Assembly (NCBI RefSeq): GCF_001314875.1
Contig: NZ_LJZS01000001.1
Location: 124,001 to 188,000, forward strand
Source: Halomonas sp. HL-48
Lineage (GTDB): Bacteria; Pseudomonadota; Gammaproteobacteria; Pseudomonadales; Halomonadaceae
DNA: 64,000 nt
Direction: 5' to 3'
Within the stretch, counting starts at the first letter, position 1; every line of letters begins with the position of its first letter. The notes beneath the pieces are model-generated. The model was not told where the DNA came from, ran no database searches, and was given only the letters and a program-made list of their open reading frames with translations. This document shows positions 16,501-24,933 of the stretch, one piece after another. A program made the translations under genes and the position numbers.

Positions 16501-18684
16501 TCACATATTGGCAGTTGCCGCCCGTGCCGCATGGAGCTTCTTATAGCTTTCGATCAAGCGCTGGTGGCGCTCAAGGCCTTCGAGCTGCATGTTGGTGGGC
16601 GTCAGGCCGTGGAAGCGCACCTCACCGCTTACCGATCCCACTACCGCCGCCATGGTGGCTTCGCCGAACATGCGCTGGAAGTTGTGCAGGTAGTCGCCCA
16701 GCTCTAGTTCGTCATCCAGGGCAATTTCCAGCACCGCGTTCACCGCCTGGTAAAACAGGCCGCGCTCGACGGTGTTGTCGTTGTACTGCAGGAACATCTG
16801 CACGCAGTCCAGCGCCTCTTCGTGGCGCTGAAGGGCCAGATAGACCAGCAGCTTCAGTTCCAGAATGGTCAACTGGCCCCACTCGGTGTTCTCGTCAAAC
16901 TCGATACCGATCAGCGTGATGATATCGGTATGGTCGTCCATCTGGCTCTCTTCCAGCCGCTCGACCAGATCGGTGAGCTGATCGTCATCCAGGCGGTGAA
17001 GGTTGAGAATATCTTCGCGGTAATCCAATGCCTTGTTGGTGTTGTCCCAGATCAAATCCTCAATGGGATACACCTCGGAGTAGCCCGGCACCAGAATGCG
17101 GCACACCGGTGCGCCCAGGTCTTCGTGGACTGCCATATACACTTCGGCACCTAACTCTTCAAAGATGCCGAAAAGTGTGGCGGCCTCCTCTTCATTGCTG
17201 CCAGAGAAGTCCCACTCGCTGAACTCAAAGTCGGGCTTGGCGCTAAAGAAGCGCCAGGAGACCACGCCTACGGAGTCGATAAAGTGCTCAACAAAGTTGT
17301 TGGGCTCGGCAACCGTCTGTGAGTTAAACGTCGGCAGCGGCAGATCGTTCAGGCCCTCAAAGCTGCGGCCTTGCAGCAACTCAGTCAGGCTGCGCTCCAG
17401 CGCTACTTCAAAGCTTGGGTGGGCGCCAAAGGAAGCAAACACGCCGCCGGTACGCGGGTTCATCAGGGTGACGCACATCACCGGGAACTGACCGCCCATG
17501 GAGGCATCTTTGACCAGCACCGGAAACCCCTGGGCTTCCAGGGCGTTAATGCCCTCCACAATGCTGGGATATTTCGCCAACACGTCTTGGGGTACGTCCG
17601 GCAGGGTTAACTCCTGCTCGAGAATTTCGCGTTTTACCGCCCGCTCGAAAATTTCAGACAGGCACTGCACCTGGGCTTCCACCAGCGTATTGCCCGCGCT
17701 CATTCCGTTACTCAGGAACAGGTTTTCGATCAGGTTGGAGGGGAAGTAGATCGTTTCGCCATCGGACTGACGCACAAACGGCAGCGACACGATACCGCGG
17801 TCTTCACGACCGGAGTTGGTATCGATCAGATTGGAGCCACACAGCTCGCCTTCCGGGTTGTAGATGTCAAGGCAGTGCTCATCAAGAATCTCAGCGGGCA
17901 GTTCATCATTCGGGCCCGGCTTGAACCACTTCTCATTGGGGTAGTGAACAAAGTCGCTACCCGCGATCTCTTCACCAAAGAACTGGTCGTTATAGAAGAA
18001 GTTGCAGCTCAGGCGTTCAATAAACTCGCCCAGCGCCGAGCACAGCGCGCTCTCTTTGGTGGCGCCTTTGCCGTTGGTAAAGCACATCGGCGAGGCTGCG
18101 TCGCGGATATGCAGCGACCAAACGTGGGGCACGATATTGCGCCAGGAGGCGATCTCGATTTTCATGCCCAAATCAGCAAGGATCGAGCTCATATTGGCAA
18201 TGGTCTGCTCCAGCGGCAGGTCCTTGCCTTCGATGTAGGTGTTGCTGCCTTCCGGCGCGCCCATTAGCAGCGCCTGGGCGTCTTCGTCGATATTCTCGAC
18301 CACTTCGATCTGGAACTCGGGGCCGGTCTGCACGACTTTCTTCACCGTGCAGCGATCAATGGAGCGCAGCATGCCCTCGCGATCCTTGTCAGAAATGTCC
18401 TCCGGAAGCTCGACCTGGATTTTAAAAATCTGCTTGTAGCGGTTTTCCGGGTCGACGATGTTGTTCTGCGACAGGCGGATGTTCTCGGTGGGAATATTGC
18501 GCGCGTTGCAGTACACCTTGACGAAGTAGGCCGCGCACATGGCCGATGAGGCCAGGAAGTAGTCAAACGGCCCGGGCGCCGAGCCATCGCCCTTATAGCG
18601 AATCGGCTGGTCGGAGGTGACCGTAAAATCGTCGAACTTGGCCTCCAGGCGGAGGTTGTCGAGATAGTTGACTTTGATTTCCAT
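16501..18684 (-). CDS. OsmC-YcaO fusion protein
   Basis: A 727-residue two-domain protein. Residues 1 to about 135 form an OsmC/Ohr-like domain with cysteines at C50 (ASSAMCAAYFVKVYC) and C112 (SIDRCTVKKV), the two positions used by OsmC peroxidases. From about residue 150 on is a YcaO domain with the paired ATP/Mg motifs SALGEFIERLS (about 216-226) and QVQCLSEIFERA (about 338-349). The part after about residue 590 is helical and acidic, as in E. coli YcaO. YcaO enzymes activate amide backbones with ATP; E. coli YcaO is linked to RimO-dependent methylthiolation of ribosomal protein S12. No precursor peptide or partner is nearby, so a housekeeping role is more likely than natural-product synthesis. 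Confidence 0.9.
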   Translation of the reverse strand: MEIKVNYLDNLRLEAKFDDFTVTSDQPIRYKGDGSAPGPFDYFLASSAMCAAYFVKVYCNARNIPTENIRLSQNNIVDPENRYKQIFKIQVELPEDISDKDREGMLRSIDRCTVKKVVQTGPEFQIEVVENIDEDAQALLMGAPEGSNTYIEGKDLPLEQTIANMSSILADLGMKIEIASWRNIVPHVWSLHIRDAASPMCFTNGKGATKESALCSALGEFIERLSCNFFYNDQFFGEEIAGSDFVHYPNEKWFKPGPNDELPAEILDEHCLDIYNPEGELCGSNLIDTNSGREDRGIVSLPFVRQSDGETIYFPSNLIENLFLSNGMSAGNTLVEAQVQCLSEIFERAVKREILEQELTLPDVPQDVLAKYPSIVEGINALEAQGFPVLVKDASMGGQFPVMCVTLMNPRTGGVFASFGAHPSFEVALERSLTELLQGRSFEGLNDLPLPTFNSQTVAEPNNFVEHFIDSVGVVSWRFFSAKPDFEFSEWDFSGSNEEEAATLFGIFEELGAEVYMAVHEDLGAPVCRILVPGYSEVYPIEDLIWDNTNKALDYREDILNLHRLDDDQLTDLVERLEESQMDDHTDIITLIGIEFDENTEWGQLTILELKLLVYLALQRHEEALDCVQMFLQYNDNTVERGLFYQAVNAVLEIALDDELELGDYLHNFQRMFGEATMAAVVGSVSGEVRFHGLTPTNMQLEGLERHQRLIESYKKLHAARAATANM

Positions 18685-18867
18685 GAGCGGGCGTCCGGAT
18701 AGATAAATGTGCTAAGGGCCTTGGGGCCATAGGCTGATGGCGGCCATTATCCAGTTTTTCACCCGCTTCGTCTTGGGCCATCGCCCAAATCATCTACCAC
18801 TCGTCGTGCAAAAACGGCATTGCTTGCTACAGCAGCAACTTGGCGATCTGTTCAGCAGAGGAAGAAA

Positions 18868-19509
18868 TTACTGTGCTTGCATCATACGCTCTGCCTCGGC
18901 TTCGCTGACCCCAAGCATGAGTAAAATCTGGCGTTGTGTGGCTAACAATACCTGCTTGCGCTCCGCCTCTCCCGGCAGGCTTTTGGCAATGGCGACGGCT
19001 CCAACCAGGGAGGCCAATATAACCCGGGATTTATCAGCAATCGCTTTGCGGTCAGTGGCAAAGGGGAGTTGTTTCAGCTTACTCAGCGCTATCAGCCGGG
19101 TTTCCAGCATCTTTTTCATGCTCATATATGAGGCTTCAAACAACGTGCGGATTTCTGCTTTTTCACTGCCTATTTCGTTGAACAGTATCGTCTCAGGTCC
19201 TGGCTTGTGCTTGGCTTCCAGCTCCTGAAGATTACAGTAGTTAGCGACCAATTCGGTTAGGTGCTGCAATGAAAGCGGCCCTTTTACCAGCCTAGCCGCC
19301 CGGCTGTTATCAATGGTCAGGCGAACAGACTCATGGTAAAGCGCCTCTTTTGAAGCGAAATGGGCATAAAAGGCGCCGTGGGTCATCTTTGCTAGCTTCA
19401 TGATCTGGCCAATCGATACTTTTTGAAACCCATTGCGGCTAAATAGCTCCGTCGCCGACGCCAAAATGCGCTCTTTGGTTTTCGATTTATGGCTTTTTGG
19501 GTAAGGCAT
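18868..19509 (-). CDS. TetR/AcrR-family transcriptional regulator
   Basis: A 213-residue repressor with an N-terminal HTH: ERILASATELFSRNGFQKVSIG then MKLAKMTHGAFYAHFASKEALYHES. The C-terminal ligand domain is all-helical and not diagnostic. I prefer the ATG at 19509 (AGG about five bases upstream) over an in-frame GTG at 19515. It is transcribed divergently from the ketoacyl synthase gene across about 88 bases that hold a perfect 13-bp palindrome. It therefore probably controls both itself and that gene, perhaps in response to a fatty acyl ligand (inferred). Confidence 0.9.
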   Translation of the reverse strand: MPYPKSHKSKTKERILASATELFSRNGFQKVSIGQIMKLAKMTHGAFYAHFASKEALYHESVRLTIDNSRAARLVKGPLSLQHLTELVANYCNLQELEAKHKPGPETILFNEIGSEKAEIRTLFEASYMSMKKMLETRLIALSKLKQLPFATDRKAIADKSRVILASLVGAVAIAKSLPGEAERKQVLLATQRQILLMLGVSEAEAERMMQAQ

Positions 19510-19564
19510 ATTCACCTCGTCGTGCGTCAGCTAAATATTATCTTGATCATATACTGCCCATTGC

Positions 19565-19577
19565 TAGGGTGACCCTA
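19565..19577. promoter_or_regulatory. Palindromic operator between the TetR and ketoacyl synthase genes
   Basis: TAGGGTGACCCTA is a perfect inverted repeat with one central base. It lies in the short divergent intergenic region, 21 bases before the ketoacyl synthase start codon and 56 bases before the TetR start. Size and placement suit a TetR-family dimer. Confidence 0.55.
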
Positions 19578-19597
19578 TCAATCATTCAGGAGTCACT

Positions 19598-20869
19598 ATG
19601 CGCTCACCTATTGTGATTACCGGCATGGGTATGGTCAGCCCGCTAGGCAACAGCGTCAACACAAGTTGGCAGCGACTGGTGAATGGCCAGTCTGGCATCA
19701 GCACCATTGACCGCTTCGACACAACCAATATCCCGATCAAAATTGCCGGGGTGGTGCCGAGCATTCACCGCGACCCCAGCGGCGGTATTGACCTGGATGC
19801 GATAGCCGACCCCAAAGAGCAGCGTAAAATGGATCTGTTCAGCCTTTATGCGCTAGCAGCAGCCCAAGATGCACTGTCACAGGCCAACTGGTTCCCCGTT
19901 GAGCAGGCGCAAAAACGCCGAACGGCCACCATTATTGGCTCTGGCATTGGCGGTTTCCCGACCATTACGCAAGCCCAAAAAACCCTTGCAGAGCGCGGCT
20001 ATCGCAAACTCTCCCCTTTTACGGTGCCCGCCTTTCTAGCCAACTTAGCGGCTGGCAATCTCTCTATTCGTTATGGCTTTCAAGGCCCACTGGGGTGCCC
20101 GGTCACAGCTTGCGCAGCGGGGCTACAGGCGATTGGCGACGGTATGCGCATCATCCGCAACGGAGAGGCCGATGTTGCCGTCGTAGGTGGCGCTGAGGCG
20201 TGTATTGACCCTCTATCACTGGCCAGCTTTAACGCTTTAAAGGCCGTTTCCACAGAAGCAGACGCCCCTGAACGCGCGTCCAGGCCGTTTGATAAAGCCC
20301 GCAACGGTTTTGTGATGGGAGAAGGCGCGGGCGTGATGGTGATCGAAACCCTTGACCATGCACTCGCGCGGGGCGCAACGCCGTTGGCGGTTATCAGCGG
20401 CTACGGTACCAGCGCGGATGCCTACCACCTGACGGCAGGCCCAAAAGATGGGGCTGGCGCCGCAGCAGCGATTCAAGCAGCGCTGGGTATGGCGAACCTT
20501 ACCATTGGTGCTATTGATCATATCAATGCCCACGCCACCTCGACGCCCGTTGGCGACCGGGCCGAAATTGCCTCGCTGCGTAATGTATTTGGTGAGCGTT
20601 TGCCCGCCATCCCAATTTCGGCAACGAAAGCCGCCACAGGCCATCTACTAGGCGCTGCGGGGGGCATAGAGAGTATTTTCTCTGTATTGGCCGTCAATAC
20701 GCAGCTGCTTCCGCCCACCATCAACCTTGAGCAGTGCGATGAGGACATGCAGGATTTAACCTTCGTCACAACGACCGGTCAGAAGCACAACACCCAGCAT
20801 GTCTTGTGCAATGGATTCGGTTTTGGTGGCGTCAATGCAGCGCTGATCATTAGCAGTATGGAAGGTTAG
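19598..20869 (+). CDS. Beta-ketoacyl-ACP synthase II-like protein
   Basis: A 423-residue KAS I/II-type condensing enzyme. The Cys-His-His triad is visible: C172 in CPVTACAAGLQ, the first His in HINAHATSTPVGD and the second in ATGHLLGAAGG. The C-terminal glycine loop is NGFGFGGVNAAL. AGGAG precedes the ATG. Unlike the housekeeping fabF it is not next to acpP or fabD. It stands alone beside a divergent TetR gene, so it may serve a specialised or inducible fatty acid step. Which KAS subtype it is cannot be settled by eye. Confidence 0.85.
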   Translation: MRSPIVITGMGMVSPLGNSVNTSWQRLVNGQSGISTIDRFDTTNIPIKIAGVVPSIHRDPSGGIDLDAIADPKEQRKMDLFSLYALAAAQDALSQANWFPVEQAQKRRTATIIGSGIGGFPTITQAQKTLAERGYRKLSPFTVPAFLANLAAGNLSIRYGFQGPLGCPVTACAAGLQAIGDGMRIIRNGEADVAVVGGAEACIDPLSLASFNALKAVSTEADAPERASRPFDKARNGFVMGEGAGVMVIETLDHALARGATPLAVISGYGTSADAYHLTAGPKDGAGAAAAIQAALGMANLTIGAIDHINAHATSTPVGDRAEIASLRNVFGERLPAIPISATKAATGHLLGAAGGIESIFSVLAVNTQLLPPTINLEQCDEDMQDLTFVTTTGQKHNTQHVLCNGFGFGGVNAALIISSMEG

Positions 20870-20972
20870 AACCGGCAGCGGCTGCCTGCGCGCATATTAC
20901 GCAGCCAAGCTCTTTTTAATAAACCAACATCCGGGCATGATGGCGCTACTTAAATCCACGGGAGCAACCGTT

Positions 20973-21983
20973 ATGAAAGCGATCGCCTTTACCAAAAGTC
21001 TGCCCATCGATCACCCCGATGCGCTGCAAACTATCGAATTACCTACTCCAACCCCGGAAGCCCACGATATTCGCGTTGCAGTGAGCGCCATTTCCGTAAA
21101 CCCGGTGGATGCCAAAGTGCGCAACAGCGCCCTGCCGGAAACCGGCGAGCCGCGCGTGCTGGGTTACGACGCGGTGGGCATCGTGGATGCCGTTGGCAGC
21201 GCCGTTACGCGCTTTCAGCCGGGCGACCGGGTGTGGTACGCGGGCAACGTGGCGCGCCAAGGCTCTAACGCCGAGTTTCAACTGGTCGATGAGCGCATCG
21301 CCAGCCTGGCACCAAAAAGCCTCACTGACGCTGAGGCCGCCGCCCTGCCGCTCACCGCCATTACCGCTTGGGAACTGCTGTTCGACCGACTGGAGCTGGG
21401 TCTGCGCGACACCCAAGGCAAAAGCCTGTTGGTGATTGGCGCAGCGGGGGGCGTAGGCTCAATTCTGGTGCAGCTTGCCAAACAGCTCACCGATATTACC
21501 GTCATTGGCACGGCATCCCGGGCCGAAAGCCAAGCCTGGGTGACGTCGTTAGGCGCGGACGCCGTGATTGACCACCACCAGCCGCTTGATCAGGCGCTTA
21601 AAGCCGCAGGCTTTGACGGGGTGGATATGGTGATCAGCCTTAACCAGACCGATCACCACTTTGACGCCATTATTGAAGCCCTTAAGCCTCAGGGAAAACT
21701 GGCGCTTATTGATGATCCGGCGCTGATCGATGTGCGTAAGCTCAAAATGAAAAGCCTGTCGCTGCATTGGGAGCTGATGTTTACCCGCCCGTTGTTCACC
21801 ACCGACGATCTTGCCAAGCAGCACGACTTATTGACGGAAGTCGCCGGCATGGTGGACAGCGGCCGATTGAAAACCACCCTGGGGGACGCATTAGGCCCCA
21901 TTACCGCTGAGAACCTAAAACGCGCGCACGCCCTTATTGAGAGCAACAGCACGATCGGCAAACTGGTCTTGGAAGGTTTTTAA
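20973..21983 (+). CDS. Zinc-binding alcohol dehydrogenase family / quinone oxidoreductase-like protein
   Basis: A 336-residue MDR-superfamily oxidoreductase. An N-terminal GroES-like domain (SVNPVDAKVRN) is followed by a Rossmann domain with LLVIGAAGGVGSILVQLAKQL. The pattern matches the NADPH-dependent quinone oxidoreductase/zinc-binding ADH subgroup rather than true zinc alcohol dehydrogenases, whose Cys/His ligands are missing. I chose the ATG at 20973 because GGGAG lies upstream; a start at 20937 would add 12 residues. Neighbours give no clear pathway. Confidence 0.88.
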   Translation: MKAIAFTKSLPIDHPDALQTIELPTPTPEAHDIRVAVSAISVNPVDAKVRNSALPETGEPRVLGYDAVGIVDAVGSAVTRFQPGDRVWYAGNVARQGSNAEFQLVDERIASLAPKSLTDAEAAALPLTAITAWELLFDRLELGLRDTQGKSLLVIGAAGGVGSILVQLAKQLTDITVIGTASRAESQAWVTSLGADAVIDHHQPLDQALKAAGFDGVDMVISLNQTDHHFDAIIEALKPQGKLALIDDPALIDVRKLKMKSLSLHWELMFTRPLFTTDDLAKQHDLLTEVAGMVDSGRLKTTLGDALGPITAENLKRAHALIESNSTIGKLVLEGF

Positions 21984-22004
21984 ACAAGCTAACGCTTAAT
22001 TGAC

Positions 22005-22031
22005 GCAACGGCCCTGGCACAGGGCCGTTGC
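22005..22031 (+). terminator. Hairpin after the oxidoreductase gene
   Basis: A perfect 11-bp stem (GCAACGGCCCT / AGGGCCGTTGC) with a 5-base loop, 22 bases after the stop codon. No T run follows, so termination may be partial or Rho-assisted. Confidence 0.5.
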
Positions 22032-22091
22032 ACTCTGGTGCATGAACCCTCACATTAGGCAGCCACGACACCAAGAGAATCGAGTCACCCC

Positions 22092-22895
22092 ATGCATGAC
22101 GATTTCGTGGCCAACCTGCGCCTGCTGTGCAGCTATTACCCGTCTATTGCTGAAGTCTGTCGGCGTTTAACGATCAACCGCGCTCAGTTTAACCGCTACC
22201 TGAGTGGTCGCTACCGTCCCAGCCACGCCGCTCTGCAGCGCATTTGCCACTTTTTCGGCGTCACTACTGAAGATATTGCGCTTCCCCACCACGATTTTCG
22301 TGCCCTGGTGCAAACCGGCCAGCTAAACACAGAAACAACTCCTGCAACGCTGCCCTGGCCTAACGCGTTGGTTCAGCGCGGCAGCGAAGGGATGGAGCGC
22401 TATATAGGCCGCTACTTTGAGCTGTATCACTCGATGTCCCGACCGGGGCAGTTAATGCGTACCTTGGTTTGCCTGGAAAAGCGGGAGGGTGGCGTCGTTT
22501 ATCAGCGCACCGAACGGATGCAGACCTCTCCCGACGCCCGCCCGTGCCACAATCGCTATGTGGGCACCGCGGTTAAGCTTGCGGATCGGCTGTTTTTGGT
22601 CGACCACGAAACCCTTAACGGCCACGAAATCACCCAGACGATTCTGTTTCCGAGCTTTCAGAGCCAGGTGACGCGTCTGACCGGCTTAAAAATAGGCGTG
22701 GCGGATAATAGCGAGCGCATGCCCTGCTGTGTGCGGGTGGTATATCAGCGCCTGGATAAACAGGTCAGCCTGCGCGAAGCGCTAGCACAGTGCGGTTTAA
22801 TCACACTGGATGATCCTTCACTGGATGATGCCCTGAGAGCCGCGATCCAAAACGATGTAGGTGCTGATGAGCATCATTTCCGCGCTCGCCACTAG
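22092..22895 (+). CDS. Helix-turn-helix (XRE-type) transcriptional regulator
   Basis: A 267-residue protein. The N-terminal HTH resembles the Cro/CI type: SIAEVCRRLTINRAQFNRYLSG then RYRPSHAALQRICHFFGV. A C-terminal domain of about 190 residues has no family I recognise; it contains MERYIGRYFELYHSMS and a pattern of short beta strands that could bind a ligand. It is monocistronic, between the oxidoreductase and a convergent TetR gene. Target unknown. The ribosome binding site is weak. Confidence 0.8.
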   Translation: MHDDFVANLRLLCSYYPSIAEVCRRLTINRAQFNRYLSGRYRPSHAALQRICHFFGVTTEDIALPHHDFRALVQTGQLNTETTPATLPWPNALVQRGSEGMERYIGRYFELYHSMSRPGQLMRTLVCLEKREGGVVYQRTERMQTSPDARPCHNRYVGTAVKLADRLFLVDHETLNGHEITQTILFPSFQSQVTRLTGLKIGVADNSERMPCCVRVVYQRLDKQVSLREALAQCGLITLDDPSLDDALRAAIQNDVGADEHHFRARH

Positions 22896-22920
22896 GTCAT
22901 TGGGGATTAGCAGACTCGCG

Positions 22921-23511
22921 CTAAGCGGGAGGCACCAACACCTGCTGGAACAGGATTTTTTCAAACTGCTCCATGGGCTCGACGGATTTCAACGTCTTGG
23001 CGCGCAGGATCGCGCCTTCCCACCCCGAGAGAATAAAGCTGGCGAGGGTATCGGCGGGTAGCGCGGCGCTTAGCTCGCCGGCTTCCTGAGCGCCCTTGAG
23101 ACAGCCTACCAGACGCTGCTCCCAGCGCTGGAAAACCCGGTCCAGCGCATCGCGGAAGGTATCGCTCTGCCCGGAAAGCTCCTGGCCCAGATTGCCGATC
23201 AAACAGCCCGTGGCATGGTTGCAGCTGTGCATATGCTCGCGCCCGGCGGCAAAGTAACGGCGCAGCCGCTCGAGCGGCGGGGTCGTCGTGTCTTCCAGCA
23301 GTTCGGCCAGTTGCGCATCGTAGGCAGCCGCGAACTGATCGATCACCGCCAGACCAAACTCCTCCTTGCTCGAGAAGTAGTGGTAAAACGAGCCCTTGGG
23401 AACGCCGCAGGTTTTCAATACGGCATTGATCCCCGTGGCATTATAGCCGTGCTGACCGATCAGTTCGGCACCGGTCTCGATGAGCTTTTCGCGCGTAGCG
23501 GTGTTTTTCAT
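22921..23511 (-). CDS. TetR/AcrR-family regulator, AcuR/NemR-like
   Basis: A 196-residue TetR-family repressor. The HTH is REKLIETGAELIGQHGYNATG then LKTCGVPKGSFYHYFSSKEEF. The ligand domain holds CNHATGCLIGNLGQEL, a two-cysteine pattern seen in NemR/AcuR-type sensors of electrophiles or acrylate. A TAGAC-N6-GTCTA inverted repeat lies 12 bases upstream of its start codon, which fits autorepression. It is divergent from the RND pump operon, which it may also repress (inferred). Confidence 0.9.
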   Translation of the reverse strand: MKNTATREKLIETGAELIGQHGYNATGINAVLKTCGVPKGSFYHYFSSKEEFGLAVIDQFAAAYDAQLAELLEDTTTPPLERLRRYFAAGREHMHSCNHATGCLIGNLGQELSGQSDTFRDALDRVFQRWEQRLVGCLKGAQEAGELSAALPADTLASFILSGWEGAILRAKTLKSVEPMEQFEKILFQQVLVPPA

Positions 23512-23522
23512 ATCGTTAAAAA

Positions 23523-23538
23523 TAGACCAGTCAGTCTA
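23523..23538. promoter_or_regulatory. Inverted-repeat operator of the AcuR/NemR-like regulator
   Basis: TAGACCAGTCAGTCTA has 5-bp arms TAGAC and GTCTA around six bases, immediately upstream of the TetR start codon. TAGAC/GTCTA arms are the pattern known for NemR/AcuR-type TetR operators. Confidence 0.6.
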
Positions 23539-23727
23539 GTATGAGCAAGTGAAGCGTCAGCCAAGACGATCATCATGCCACGTGGCAGCGCTGTCGGCAC
23601 TGTGCGGGGGCAGTTCCACGTAATTTACACATTGCTTACCTAATCGCTGCGTGGCGTTGGGTGATGCTAGCATGATACGCCCTTACAGCTCTAAGTTTTG
23701 CCTTCAGCCAACGGATGCCCCGCGACC

Positions 23728-24933
23728 ATGACATTTCACAGCGCTTTCCCCCCTTTGCAGCAGGGCCGCATTCGGCTGAGCGCCGTGGTCGCGTTGCTGG
23801 TGCTTGTCGGCGGCGCAGCGCTGGCGTGGTGGCTTTTGACCCAGCCGCCGCGCATCGAACGCCAGCCGCCGCCCGAACCCACCCCGCCGCTGGTCGATGT
23901 CGTCAGGGTATCCGCCGCTGAACAGTCGCCCGACCTGCAGGGTTTTGGGCGCGTAGAAGCCGAGCAGGAAACCATGCTCGCCAGTCGTGTTGCCGGGCAA
24001 TTGGAGCGGTTTGCGGAAGGCGTGCGGCCCGGCCAGGTCGTCGAGCAAAACGCAGCGATCGCCTATATCGACCAGGCGGATCTGCAGTTGGCGCTTGAAG
24101 ACGCCGAGGCTCAGCTCGCGGACGCCCAGGCGCAACTCGCCCTGGAGCAGGCGGAGCAGCAGCGCGCCCGCAGCGAGTATGAATCCTTCGGTCGCCAACT
24201 CTCCGCCGAGCGCCGGGCTCTGGTGCTGCGCGAACCCCAACTGCGCCAGGCCCAGGCCGGGGTCACCCAAGCGCGGGTGGCACGCGACCAGGCCGCACTC
24301 AATCTGGAGCGGGCCACGCTGCGCGCACCCTGGCGGGCCATGGTGCAGGAGCGTCTGGTGGGCGCTGGCAGCCTGTTGAGCCTGGGCACCGAGGTGCTGC
24401 ACCTGGTGGGCGTCGAACAGTTCTGGGTGCGCGCGTCGCTACCCGGTGAATGGCTGCACTGGCTGAGCGAAGGCAGCCCTGTAACCCTGTCCAGCAGCGG
24501 CTGGCCCGATGACGGACAGCGCCAAGGCAGGCTGGTGTCCATACTGCCTGCGCTCGAGGAAAACGGTCTTCAGGCGCAGCTGCTGATTGCCGTCGATGAT
24601 CCGCTCGCGCTGGACCACGACGGCCCTGCGCTGCGCCTGGGTGACGTGCTGCGGGCATCGTTTGAGGCCAGTGCCAAGCCTAATCTCATCGCCCTGCCCT
24701 CCGCCGCGCTACGGCCTGGCGAGCAGGTGTGGTGGGTCGACGACGATAACCGTCTGCAGCGCAGCCAGGTCACGCTAGCCTATCGAGGCCAGGAACATGC
24801 GCTGGTCAGCAGCGGCCTGGCCGATGGCCGACGCGTCGTGACGGCGGGGTTGGCACAGCCAAGCGAAGGCCAGCAAGTACGCATACGGCAACGCGGCGAC
24901 ACACCCTCAAGCGACAGCGAAGGTGACACCTGA
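23728..24933 (+). CDS. RND efflux periplasmic adaptor (membrane fusion protein)
   Basis: A 401-residue adaptor that bridges an inner-membrane RND pump to an outer-membrane channel. One N-terminal membrane anchor (VVALLVLVGGAALAWWLL) is followed by a Pro-rich linker. Then come a lipoyl half (LASRVAGQLERFAEGVRPGQ), a long Ala/Gln/Glu-rich coiled coil (about residues 120-200), the second lipoyl half (LRAPWRAMVQERLV) and a beta-barrel. I start at the ATG 23728; a TTG at 23698 would add ten residues. Its stop overlaps the pump start by one base. No outer-membrane factor gene is nearby. Confidence 0.9.
   Translation: MTFHSAFPPLQQGRIRLSAVVALLVLVGGAALAWWLLTQPPRIERQPPPEPTPPLVDVVRVSAAEQSPDLQGFGRVEAEQETMLASRVAGQLERFAEGVRPGQVVEQNAAIAYIDQADLQLALEDAEAQLADAQAQLALEQAEQQRARSEYESFGRQLSAERRALVLREPQLRQAQAGVTQARVARDQAALNLERATLRAPWRAMVQERLVGAGSLLSLGTEVLHLVGVEQFWVRASLPGEWLHWLSEGSPVTLSSSGWPDDGQRQGRLVSILPALEENGLQAQLLIAVDDPLALDHDGPALRLGDVLRASFEASAKPNLIALPSAALRPGEQVWWVDDDNRLQRSQVTLAYRGQEHALVSSGLADGRRVVTAGLAQPSEGQQVRIRQRGDTPSSDSEGDT

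Noticed and set aside
16501-18684. Thiazole/oxazole-modified peptide natural product cluster around YcaO
   Set aside because: No precursor peptide, dehydrogenase, partner protein or export genes are nearby, and the E. coli YcaO-like C-terminal region suggests a housekeeping role.
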